DNA from: Bacillota bacterium
GTDB lineage: Bacteria; Bacillota; Clostridia; Christensenellales; UMGS416
Assembly: GCA_023409755.1 (NCBI GenBank)
Contig: JAEYRA010000118.1
Span: 1 to 13,884 of the forward strand
Reading direction: 5' to 3'
Length of the DNA stretch: 13,884 nt
In this document: positions 7,438-13,762 of the stretch, piece after piece
Layout of the letters: each line of letters begins with the position of its first letter
Numbering within the stretch: the stretch's first letter is position 1
Made by a program: the position numbers and the translations under genes
The notes under the pieces: model-generated
Told to the model about the DNA's origin: nothing
The model's database searches: none
What the model saw: only the letters and a program-made list of their open reading frames with translations

Positions 7438-7627
7438 ACCTTCCTCCCATTCAACTGCAGAAATACCTCATACAAACGAAACGTATTCGCGTTTGGAGGC
7501 TCGTATGTGAGAGCCGTGCCAAAAGTCCCTGCTGCGCTGTGCAGAAAAGCATGGGGCAGCTTACCAGGAACAAACAGAGCATCTGGCCCACGCTGATATC
7601 CTAGTCATCGCGTTCTACCAAATCACG
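7438..7627. other. Intergenic stretch left of the IS remnant, no gene seen
   Basis: It contains the transporter leader and probably its promoter, although no good -35/-10 pair was found. From about 7570 the plus frame that leads into the transposase remnant is open and may be decayed IS sequence, but the similarity is too weak to claim. Confidence 0.4.
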
Positions 7628-7958
7628 GTGGAGTGTGTTCCACCCTGGCTTTGCGTTCAAAACCAGTTACTCCAGCCCAAAGCGAGAAGTGCCGCCCCCC
7701 TTTGAGCCCACTGTCGGCTCTCTGGGTATCACACAAAAAAGGATCCGTCCCTACACTCCCCACCACAACGGCAAGGTCGAACGCAGCCACTGGGAAGACC
7801 AGAAGCGTTTCTATGACCGTTGTATCTTCTTCTCTCTCAACGACTTTGGTGCCCAGCTCGCTGGGCACCAAAGTCGTACCAACAATATCCCGATGGGCCT
7901 CTCCGCTGGCTCTCGACCCTCCACTTCCCACAGCCTTTGTCTGTACAATCTTTTGTTA
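7628..7958 (+). pseudogene. Degraded IS481-family (DDE) transposase, C-terminal remnant
   Basis: Conceptual translation across two frameshifts recovers the C-terminal half of an IS481/IS3-like integrase-core transposase. The clearest part is RIRPYTPHHNGKVERSHWED, containing the catalytic Glu region, followed by QKRFYDRC, DFGAQLAGHQSRTNN and, in another frame, PLRWLSTLHF. Near 7640-7646 about five bases are missing compared with the usual QTDNGFEF coding segment, which removes the conserved Asp and shifts the frame. A second shift (about one base lost) occurs near 7895. No start, N-terminal helix-turn-helix or intact terminal repeats are seen, so the element is inactive. The frame ends near the expected family terminus (SVQ plus one or two residues). 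Confidence 0.85.
7840..7877. repeat. 38-nt near-perfect palindrome within the transposase remnant
   Basis: Arms ACGACTTTGGTGCCCAGC (7840-7857) and its exact complement (7860-7877) are separated by only two bases. It falls in the segment coding for DFGAQLAGHQSR. Such perfection in a decayed coding sequence suggests template-switch repair of a quasi-palindrome, or a selected hairpin. Confidence 0.9.
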
Positions 7959-8145
7959 ATCCTACAGTTCGCCCGAAATGCTGTGGGCGGTTTGACGTTG
8001 ATGCGCCACTTCTTTTGGTCTCCTGCACCATTCGATCGCGACGACGAACACCTCTGCGGAGACTACCCCGAAAATATACTGACCGAAATCGCCCCGAAAG
8101 CTTATCATCTTGGCTGAGCCAATGGAACCAGACAGTTCCTGTTCA
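7959..8145. other. Unassigned sequence between IS remnant and glycosidase
   Basis: No credible gene was found. Two small adjacent hairpins near 8110-8140 (TTGGCTGAGCCAA and GGAACCAGACAGTTCC) lie just downstream of the glycosidase stop on the minus strand. They lack a U-tract, so termination is only possible. The rest may be decayed mobile-element DNA. Confidence 0.4.
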
Positions 8146-9978
8146 TCACCCGATCGGTTGCTCGGGCCCGCCAATCTGCCCCGCGTCCATCAAGCCAATC
8201 AGGCACAGCAGGGCACCCCAGTGGTAGAACTTGTCGCTTCCTGTCATACCGCATCCCCAGCCAGTATCGCCGTTATAATTCTCATGAACGTGTCCGTGTC
8301 GCTGCCATTCCTGCATGAACAAGGCCACGCTTTTGTCAGCCAGGTCGTGGCATGGCTTGGTCAGGCCGCGCTTTCGCATCGCGATATAAGCCAGGAAGTT
8401 CACAGGCGCCCAGATGCGGCCGCGCCAATAATTTTGTTCCGGATAGGCGGGGTCGTTGCGTGCTATCATGGGCAGGATGAACTCGCCCCAGAATTCCTCC
8501 GGGTTATAGAAATGCTCCGAGATCATCCGCTCGGCGCGTTCCGGGCTTACCTTATCGCTGAACAGCGCGTAGAAGTTCGTGGGGGATAACCTCCGGTAAA
8601 ATTCGCCAGTGTCGGTACGCTTGTTCTGGTATATGCCGGTCTGCTCATCCCACAGGGTTTCGAGCCCCAGCTTGATTTTCTCGGCCCGCTCGCGCAGTTC
8701 TTTGGCTTCGCAGCGTCCTGCGACATCTGCCAGATCCGCCAGCGACTCGCAGTCGAGGATGTAAAGGCCCATCAGTCCCACGTCAGCCAGCCGCATCATG
8801 TTGGTTTCGCTGTCAAAGGGAACGTCATCGTACATCGGCGAGTTGTCGAGCCCGGACTCAAGCGCGGCCGCGGCAGCATCTGCCACATCACTCGTCTCCC
8901 AATATATGCCGGATTTGGGCCCATATGGGTTGGAACCCCAGCACATCGTATACTCGGGCGTGACGCGGTTCTCCATCCACCAGCGGTTCCAGGTCAACAG
9001 GTCGTCGAACACCTCATGGATGAGCCAGGGCTCCCGAAATTTCTGATAGATTTCACGAACGGCAAACGAGCCTACGGGTGGCTGTGAGCGGTCGTAGCTC
9101 TTGTAGTCGTCTGCTGCACCAAAGTTAGGTACGAAACCCTGTTCGGTCTTTTCCCTCGTAATGGCGATCGCGTTGGCGTAGGCAAGGTCGCGGTTGCTTG
9201 TCATCGCCAGTAGGGAGGCAAAGTAGGTGTCCCAGCAAAACAACACGTAGCCGCCGAACATGATGCTCCACAGGCGGCTGACGGGAGTACAGACCATATC
9301 CTTTTCCGGCTCATAGACGGTATCCCATGCCATGCAAGTACGGATGGCGCTGTAGAGCTCAGAAGAGTCCCCACAATCCTCAAACGATTGATTGAGTGCA
9401 ACCTTTGCCGCAGCCATAATGGCGGCCATTTCCGAAACTCCGACAGGCCTCCCCGTGCTGACCGCGACCGGCCGATCGAGGCAAAGCGACAGGTATTGGC
9501 CGTGTATGTTGGTGTGCATCTCACGGATTTCAGTGCCGTCGGCAAACAGTTCGACCATCCGGCCGGGTAACGTCGCCACGAGATGATCCCCCTCGCGGCC
9601 GATCTTGCCGGGACGATTCCACAGTGTATGGAACTCCACCAGAAGTGCCGGCGCGCGGAGGACAGTATTCAGCGGCGTCACCAGCAGATACTGCTCCCCA
9701 TCCTTGACGGCACTTTGGATCAGCAACTCCAACCCACCGTACTTCCAGTTCAGCTCCGTATAGGCACCATCGTAGCTGCGGGGGCCGGGGTGGATGATCT
9801 CTTCGTGCGCACCATGTCGCCCAATCAAGGATTCTCTTACCACTCGTCCGGTCTGGTAGTTTTTTACCGCCAAACTCACCGCCAGTCCCTCTGGCAGCAG
9901 GACATGGGAAAGCACGCTGCCGGAATACCAAGTGTTCCATCCCTGGCGCATCTGCGCCATCAACTCTTCGTATTGCAT
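8146..9978 (-). CDS. GH63-like glycoside hydrolase with (alpha/alpha)6 barrel
   Basis: This 610-residue protein resembles bacterial GH63/GH37-clan exo-alpha-glucosidases and mannosylglycerate hydrolases. An N-terminal beta-rich region (about 1-180) precedes a six-hairpin toroid (about 185-600). Family-type motifs are FCWDTYFA (D250, candidate acid), ESGLDNSPMYD at 374-384, YWRGRIWAPVNFLAY at 517-531, and HENYNGDTGWG with E566 as candidate base, followed by FYHWGALL. No signal peptide is seen, so it is probably cytoplasmic and acts on small glucosides or oligosaccharides. ATG 9978 follows AAAGGG by 6 nt, a weaker site than its neighbours have. No sugar transporter or regulator is adjacent; the transposase remnant lies just downstream. 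Confidence 0.85.
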   Translation of the reverse strand: MQYEELMAQMRQGWNTWYSGSVLSHVLLPEGLAVSLAVKNYQTGRVVRESLIGRHGAHEEIIHPGPRSYDGAYTELNWKYGGLELLIQSAVKDGEQYLLVTPLNTVLRAPALLVEFHTLWNRPGKIGREGDHLVATLPGRMVELFADGTEIREMHTNIHGQYLSLCLDRPVAVSTGRPVGVSEMAAIMAAAKVALNQSFEDCGDSSELYSAIRTCMAWDTVYEPEKDMVCTPVSRLWSIMFGGYVLFCWDTYFASLLAMTSNRDLAYANAIAITREKTEQGFVPNFGAADDYKSYDRSQPPVGSFAVREIYQKFREPWLIHEVFDDLLTWNRWWMENRVTPEYTMCWGSNPYGPKSGIYWETSDVADAAAAALESGLDNSPMYDDVPFDSETNMMRLADVGLMGLYILDCESLADLADVAGRCEAKELRERAEKIKLGLETLWDEQTGIYQNKRTDTGEFYRRLSPTNFYALFSDKVSPERAERMISEHFYNPEEFWGEFILPMIARNDPAYPEQNYWRGRIWAPVNFLAYIAMRKRGLTKPCHDLADKSVALFMQEWQRHGHVHENYNGDTGWGCGMTGSDKFYHWGALLCLIGLMDAGQIGGPEQPIG

Positions 9979-10127
9979 CTCAGACCCTTTCTTTGAACCA
10001 AAGTACTAAACGGCAACTCACCCAGGTGGTATCAAAGGTTGCACAAATTCGGCGGAAGGCTCTTCAACGAGACGATGAACAACGACTGCCGTACGCTGGC
10101 TAGGCCGCCACAACCATGGCTGAAAAT

Positions 10128-10982
10128 CTAGATCTCAATTCTCCCTCGATTCAGCTTATACTTTTCGATGATTTCTTCCGCCTTATAGTGGTTTACCAAC
10201 GGCCCCCAACCCTCATTGAGCATATGTGAGTCGGCGGTGGCGGTAAATGGCACATTCATTTCATTCGCGCGAATGATGATTGCTTCCTCCTGAATGTTAC
10301 CAAGAATTTCCCACATGATGTTTTCCTCAGCCATCAATTTAAAAAGAGGCTCGAAAATTTCGACCTTCCGACTTGTCTTCACTTTTGCCAAATCGACCAA
10401 ATAGGTCCTGAGTGTGTCAAGGCCATCATTCATATGGGCCAGTGATTTCACCTTTTTGTTCTTTTTAATTGCGTTCATATAACCGTTGACCAGACCTGCG
10501 ATTATGTTTTCTTCGCCGACGTCAATGGTTCTTTCTCTCCAACGCTCGATTTTCGCTCGATCAACTTCATTGTCAAATTGCGGGCAAGATTTCACATCAG
10601 GATATTCAATAAGATCCATTTTCAAGCAATCCAAATCGATCATGTAATGAACCGAAAGTTGAACAAAATCAAGCTTTGCTTGCTCGGAAAACGGGATATT
10701 AATATCACCGGCTTCATTGCAAAGCTCTGTTTCCACACCCGACAGCAACCTGATTTTTGGCTTATACTGATGGAAGTCTTTTAAGAAATGCTCCCATTGT
10801 TCGGGCTTAATCTGATACCAAAAAATCCAATTATCCAAACCATTGGGCAAACCATGAGAATAATGCTTCAATATTCCTGCTTCATCAATTCCCAATTCAA
10901 TGCATTTTTTCTCTATATTTTCCAGCGACATCTCGTCGTTCGCGCACTTGTCAATAAAGTAGTGAATGTGATAATCAATCAT
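10128..10982 (-). CDS. PHP-superfamily metal-dependent phosphoesterase
   Basis: This 284-residue cytoplasmic protein has the PHP-domain metal ligands in order: H5 and H7 (DYHIH), H40 (KHYSHG), E84 (GVETE), H112 (SVHYM), H183 (SLAHM), D251 and H253 (TADSHM). It resembles histidinol-phosphatase-like PHP enzymes (HisK type), but nothing in the context supports histidine synthesis and the substrate is unknown. ATG 10982 is chosen because AGAAGGAG lies 8 nt upstream; the in-frame ATG at 11012 lies before this site. The gene is visibly more AT-rich and lysine-rich than the genes to its left, suggesting a different origin. It has its own extended -10 promoter. Confidence 0.88.
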   Translation of the reverse strand: MIDYHIHYFIDKCANDEMSLENIEKKCIELGIDEAGILKHYSHGLPNGLDNWIFWYQIKPEQWEHFLKDFHQYKPKIRLLSGVETELCNEAGDINIPFSEQAKLDFVQLSVHYMIDLDCLKMDLIEYPDVKSCPQFDNEVDRAKIERWRERTIDVGEENIIAGLVNGYMNAIKKNKKVKSLAHMNDGLDTLRTYLVDLAKVKTSRKVEIFEPLFKLMAEENIMWEILGNIQEEAIIIRANEMNVPFTATADSHMLNEGWGPLVNHYKAEEIIEKYKLNRGRIEI

Positions 10983-11040
10983 TTTTCTTTCTCCTTCTCT
11001 TGGACTCACCATTAAATCCCGTATCCTGTTTCAAATCAGA

Positions 11041-11068
11041 ATTATACCATGTTTCAACGTCATATCCA
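11041..11068 (-). promoter_or_regulatory. Promoter of the PHP gene (extended -10)
   Basis: On the minus strand TGG precedes TATAAT (11046-11041), an extended -10. TGGATA (11068-11063) lies 16 bases upstream, with four of six matches to the -35 consensus. It is about 60 nt before the start codon. Confidence 0.65.
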
Positions 11069-11195
11069 GGAAGATTCCATAAATGCAAAGGATCTCTCTC
11101 ATATGCCATGTGCACTACCGAACCTTTGCAGAATCCTCTAAAATGCGGCATACCACTATCCAGTATATACCACGCTGATTATGCCAATGAAATCG

Positions 11196-11224
11196 GAAAA
11201 AGCCCAGCATCGCTGGGCTTTTTC
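11196..11224. terminator. Bidirectional rho-independent terminator
   Basis: GAAAAAGCCCAGC and its exact complement flank a 3-nt loop, giving a GC stem with A-tract on one side and T-tract on the other. It can terminate from either direction and separates the cysteine-rich genes from the PHP gene promoter. Confidence 0.88.
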
Positions 11225-11355
11225 TCGTATCAGAGGATCGAATCCGGAAAATATACAAAATATCTGTATCGAATTTCGAACCTCTATTCATAGGGATTGC
11301 GTCGAAAAAGATGCCACACCGCCCTGAAGCTGTCTAGCAAATGACTTCAATGTTA

Positions 11356-11390
11356 TCTGCTCCTGAGATTAACTCTCGGGAGCAGATTTT
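11356..11390. terminator. Hairpin after the long cysteine-rich gene
   Basis: Arms TCTGCTCCTGAGA and TCTCGGGAGCAGA pair with one G-T wobble around a 5-nt loop, 7 nt beyond the stop of the minus-strand gene. TTTT follows on the plus side only; the minus side reads TAACATT. It may protect or end the transcript together with the hairpin at 11196-11224. Confidence 0.6.
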
Positions 11391-11393
11391 GGA

Positions 11394-12077
11394 TCAACCT
11401 AGAGTAGGAGTACAAGGTACAAACTGAACGTTACCAGTAAGAGTAATCATTGTATCCAGAAGTGTAGTGCCATTAGCGACACTGGTAGCGATGATGTGGA
11501 CTGTGGAGTTTGCAGGATTAAAAACAAACGTGAAGTTTGCAAGTTGAATGTTACCTGCTCCATTATTGAAGTTTGCTTGTGCGGTAACAGTGATCAAACC
11601 ACTTTGTGGGCTGTTGCATTGCATAGTCAGCATCTCTGTTAAGTTTATTTCAAAGTTTGGACCATTGGCTGGAAACTCTACGTTGATGTGGTTCCCTGCT
11701 GGTGAACATTGATTTGCAGGGCCACAGAGTTGAATAGATAAACTTGGTAGTCGGGTTCCATTCGCTGTTATTCCTTGTGTTGCCATGATAAATTCGCAAC
11801 ACTCAAAAGTTACGGGGCTGCATGGCCCTACCAGCGGTGTACCACATACAATTCCCGAAGGCTCTGCGGTCACATCGGCAGCGAACGTCAGAGGAATCTC
11901 GACGCAGATACTTTGACTCACGGTAAAGGAGCAGAACTGTGCCACAGTGCCCGGGCACGGACGGAAGCTAACACCATCAATACAAAAAGTATCAACATCC
12001 CCGACGTCTACTCTGGGCCGAATTGTAACGGCTGCCTGGACACATACATTTTCATGAACAGTTGCTTCACATGCCAT
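11394..12077 (-). CDS. Cysteine-rich paralogue A, with extra C-terminal region
   Basis: This 227-residue protein has no signal peptide or membrane helix. Residues 1-81 are the Cys-rich domain shared by all four paralogues here (C12, C32, C41, C49, C58, C78; signature FTVSQxICVEIPLTFAADV). It matches the 94-residue paralogue C at 73 of 81 positions. Residues of about 82-227 are an additional Asn/Thr-rich, beta-strand-like region absent from C. ATG 12077 has AGGAG 11 nt upstream, at the same relative place as in C. It is the second gene of a unit with paralogue B, 36 nt after it. The family is not one I can name; Cys-rich, Asn/Thr-rich beta proteins without signals in Clostridia are often spore-surface components, so that role is a guess. 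Confidence 0.8.
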   Translation of the reverse strand: MACEATVHENVCVQAAVTIRPRVDVGDVDTFCIDGVSFRPCPGTVAQFCSFTVSQSICVEIPLTFAADVTAEPSGIVCGTPLVGPCSPVTFECCEFIMATQGITANGTRLPSLSIQLCGPANQCSPAGNHINVEFPANGPNFEINLTEMLTMQCNSPQSGLITVTAQANFNNGAGNIQLANFTFVFNPANSTVHIIATSVANGTTLLDTMITLTGNVQFVPCTPTLG

Positions 12078-12113
12078 TTCTACAATAACTCCTTTCAAGT
12101 TATGTATCCGGAT

Positions 12114-12443
12114 TTATTGCAGATTATGGTATGTGGCGTAATAATTCTTACGGAATGACCTTCCAGGCTTGTCGTTGCAAGAGCTTCGCTCGTATCTGTA
12201 TCTAACGGCGTCTTTCACACAATCATGGGGATCTGAATCACAATTGTCAGAACCATCACCCGATTCATTGCAGGAAATTCCCGTCGACTGAACAAAAGCT
12301 TCTGCGGAAAAGGAGAGAGGAATCTCGACGCATAATAGCTGACTGACGACAAAGGTATACGAGCACATATGACCCGGGCAACACCCAACAGTCGGGCTTT
12401 TGACACAACGGGACAGAATCTTCCCATCGGATGAGTAATCCAT
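12114..12443 (-). CDS. Cysteine-rich paralogue B, N-terminally shortened
   Basis: This 109-residue protein is a close relative of paralogue D. Both share MDxSS at the start, the FVxSQLxCxxIPLSFSA core and the acidic-Tyr tail (CDSDPxDCVKxAVRxRYExSS, then NYxATYHN). Compared with D, about 20 residues are missing in frame after residue 5, taking out the first conserved Cys-containing strand. ATG 12443 is chosen by alignment with D; AGGGG lies about 12 nt upstream, which is long. The open frame extends to 12587, but that part has no similarity to D. It may be a decaying copy or a specialised partner of A. Function is unknown. Confidence 0.65.
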   Translation of the reverse strand: MDYSSDGKILSRCVKSPTVGCCPGHMCSYTFVVSQLLCVEIPLSFSAEAFVQSTGISCNESGDGSDNCDSDPHDCVKDAVRYRYERSSCNDKPGRSFRKNYYATYHNLQ

Positions 12444-12520
12444 TCTATCATCGTACCCCTCTGTTCGTTCTACTCCATGATATTGGTTTGTCGAAGAATG
12501 TGTTACAAGCAGCGTCGCAC
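12444..12520 (-). promoter_or_regulatory. Conserved leader upstream of paralogue B
   Basis: This block repeats the leader of paralogue D (13345-13416): TGTAACACATTCT, then CAATATCATG, AGTAGAA and GGGTACGATGA in the same order and spacing. Conservation outside coding sequence suggests a promoter or leader was duplicated with the unit. CATGGAGTA resembles the sporulation sigma-K -10 (CATAnnnTA) with one mismatch, but no well-spaced -35 was found. Confidence 0.45.
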
Positions 12521-12556
12521 AGTAAAGAAGAATTTCGAATACAAGCGGAATAAAAC

Positions 12557-12608
12557 TGGCACCGCTTTTAAACGGTGCCAGACACAATTCTACCGGTCTC
12601 TACGGTAG
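12557..12608. repeat. Paired palindromes, REP-like, between the two units
   Basis: Two hairpins are in tandem: TGGCACCG (12557-12564) with CGGTGCCA (12573-12580), then CTACCG (12590-12595) with CGGTAG (12603-12608). On the minus strand the first is followed by GTTTTATT, so it may terminate the D-C transcript. The paired layout also resembles dispersed REP elements. Confidence 0.7.
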
Positions 12609-12637
12609 GACATTTTTCTATGCCCTTCTAACGTGGT

Positions 12638-12922
12638 TCATTCCGCGGCGGCCGTATCATCCGGACATTCACCGGTCCTCGGAGTTCCGCAAACTATTGC
12701 CGCATTCTCTGTGGTCACATCGGCAGCGAACGTCAGAGGAATCTCGACGCAGATATTTTGGCTCACGGTAAAGGTGCAGAACCGCGCCACCGTGCCCGGG
12801 CACGGACGGAAGCTAACACCATCGATACAAAAAGTATCAACATCCCCGACGTCTACTCTGGGCCGAATCGTAACGGTTGCCTGGACACATACATTTTCGT
12901 GAACAGTTGCTTCACATGCCAT
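12638..12922 (-). CDS. Cysteine-rich paralogue C, single domain
   Basis: This 94-residue protein consists of the shared Cys-rich domain (1-81) and a short acidic tail. It is almost identical to the N-terminus of paralogue A, with eight differences in 81 residues. ATG 12922 has AGGAG 10 nt upstream. It lies 35 nt after paralogue D, and the intercistronic sequence is nearly the same as between B and A, showing that D-C and B-A are a duplicated pair. No signal peptide, membrane helix or catalytic motif is seen. The regularly spaced Cys residues suggest disulfide cross-linking or metal binding. Function is unknown. Confidence 0.8.
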   Translation of the reverse strand: MACEATVHENVCVQATVTIRPRVDVGDVDTFCIDGVSFRPCPGTVARFCTFTVSQNICVEIPLTFAADVTTENAAIVCGTPRTGECPDDTAAAE

Positions 12923-12957
12923 TTTACAATAACTCCTTTCAAGTTATGTATCCGGAT

Positions 12958-13344
12958 TTATTCCGGATTATTATGGTATGTCGCATCATAATTTCTTTGG
13001 AAGGTTCTTCTTGGCTCGTCGCTGGAAGAGCTTTGCTCGTATCTGTGCCTAACGGCGCCTTTCACACAGTCCTGGGGATCTGAATCGCAATCGTCATGAT
13101 CTGGGTCATTGCAGAGAATCCCCGTTGATTGTACAGAAGCTTTCGCGGAAAAGGAGAGAGGAATCTTAATGCATATCAACTGGCTGATGACAAAGGTATC
13201 TTCAGGCATGCAATCCGGGCAGGATTCAAGAGTCGGACTGCCAACCAAACAGGACTGAACCTTTCCAACGATTTCCGCCTTTGGAGCAACCTCGACCTCA
13301 GCTTCAACGCAAACCAACTCATGATGCACGGAGGAGCAATCCAT
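12958..13344 (-). CDS. Cysteine-rich paralogue D, full-length
   Basis: This 128-residue protein contains the same domain layout as A and C (C12, C32, C42, C58; FVISQLICIKIPLSFSA) with low overall identity to them. It adds a C-terminal tail rich in Asp, Arg, Tyr and Ser (residues about 84-128) that is conserved in B. ATG 13344 is chosen because the frame from there gives the family N-terminus; GAAGGG lies about 12 nt upstream, a long gap. It is the first gene of the D-C unit. No signal or membrane segment is seen. It probably partners C (as B does A), perhaps co-assembling; this is inference. Confidence 0.78.
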   Translation of the reverse strand: MDCSSVHHELVCVEAEVEVAPKAEIVGKVQSCLVGSPTLESCPDCMPEDTFVISQLICIKIPLSFSAKASVQSTGILCNDPDHDDCDSDPQDCVKGAVRHRYEQSSSSDEPRRTFQRNYDATYHNNPE

Positions 13345-13416
13345 TGTTTCATCGTACCCTTCGCTTCATTCTACTTCATGATATTGCTCTGCTGCAGAAT
13401 GTGTTACATGCAAACG
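13345..13416 (-). promoter_or_regulatory. Conserved leader upstream of paralogue D
   Basis: This is the counterpart of the block at 12444-12520, with TGTAACACATTCT, CAATATCATG and GGGTACGATGA in order. CATGAAGTA, about 40 nt before the ATG, is a one-mismatch sigma-K-like -10; the -35 is unconvincing. It is probably the promoter/leader of the unit. Confidence 0.45.
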
Positions 13417-13648
13417 CCCCAAGTTTCTCCACTTAAAGCTTGCGACATCGGATCTCATATGTGAATTCGAGGAAATGATATAAAGGGCTAAAACGACTCA
13501 CATCCTTTTGTCCAGATCGTAGCTGGCGGGGTCTGCTCGGCTCGCTTCGCCGTGCCCGGCTGTGGGCGAGCAGCGCGGATAGCGATCCCGGCATGCCGGG
13601 CCAGAAAAAGCAAGCCGCTGGCATGTTTCTTTTCCTTCTGTTCAAATG
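13417..13648. other. Non-coding stretch with a GC-rich block
   Basis: Of the 418 nt between paralogue D and the aminotransferase, the part from about 13522 to 13620 is strikingly GC-rich against AT-rich flanks and contains the perfect 14-base palindrome CCCGGCATGCCGGG (13587-13600). Minus-strand frames are open here but have no ribosome binding site and two frames are equally plausible, so I do not call a gene. It may be a fragment of a dispersed repeat. Confidence 0.5.
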
Positions 13649-13695
13649 CACCAAAGGCAAAAGCCCACCCAATGGGTGGACTTTTGCCTTTGGTG
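13649..13695. terminator. Long inverted repeat, probable bidirectional terminator
   Basis: A 15-base arm CACCAAAGGCAAAAG (13649-13663) pairs exactly with 13681-13695. An inner 7-base arm CCACCCA (13665-13671) pairs with TGGGTGG (13673-13679). Only one mismatch and one unpaired centre base interrupt it. The AAAAG/CTTTT borders fit a bidirectional terminator; a small transposable palindrome is the alternative. Confidence 0.65.
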
Positions 13696-13736
13696 GGGAT
13701 GAGACAGATTGACTACATGTGAGAAAGCTGCAGCAT

Positions 13737-13760
13737 AAAAAACACCCACCTATTTGGATG
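13737..13760 (-). terminator. Terminator of the aminotransferase gene
   Basis: On the minus strand CATCC pairs with GGGTG (one wobble) across an 8-nt loop, directly followed by six T. It begins 2 nt after the stop codon. The stem is short, which may be why a second, longer hairpin follows. Confidence 0.65.
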
Positions 13761-13762
13761 GA

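Larger units (their letters stand above)
11069..11393. other. Intergenic stretch with two hairpins, no gene
   Basis: Between the PHP promoter and the stop of the long cysteine-rich gene I see no credible ORF. A frame open at 11000-11293 crosses a strong terminator and has no ribosome binding site. The two hairpins are listed separately. Confidence 0.55.

Noticed and set aside
8110..8589. 159-codon plus-strand open frame overlapping the glycosidase end
   Set aside because: It is antisense to conserved GH63 motifs and shows no domain of its own.
10000..10127. Possible coding fragment in the gap between the glycosidase and PHP genes
   Set aside because: A short plus-strand frame reads charged, helix-like sequence (around QIRRKALQRDDEQRL), but it has no start signal and is too short to assign.
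10983..11012. Earlier ATG for the PHP gene
   Set aside because: The extra codons contain the GAAGGAG ribosome binding site for ATG 10982, and PHP proteins normally begin directly with the HxH strand.
11000..11293. 97-codon open frame on the plus strand
   Set aside because: It runs through a strong bidirectional terminator, has no ribosome binding site and overlaps the PHP promoter.
12215..12451. 78-codon open frame starting MIEWITH on the minus strand
   Set aside because: It overlaps paralogue B in another frame; only the B frame shows similarity to D.
13433..13672. 79-codon open frame on the minus strand
   Set aside because: No ribosome binding site, Arg/Pro-rich content expected from GC-rich sequence, another frame equally open, and it overlaps a long hairpin.
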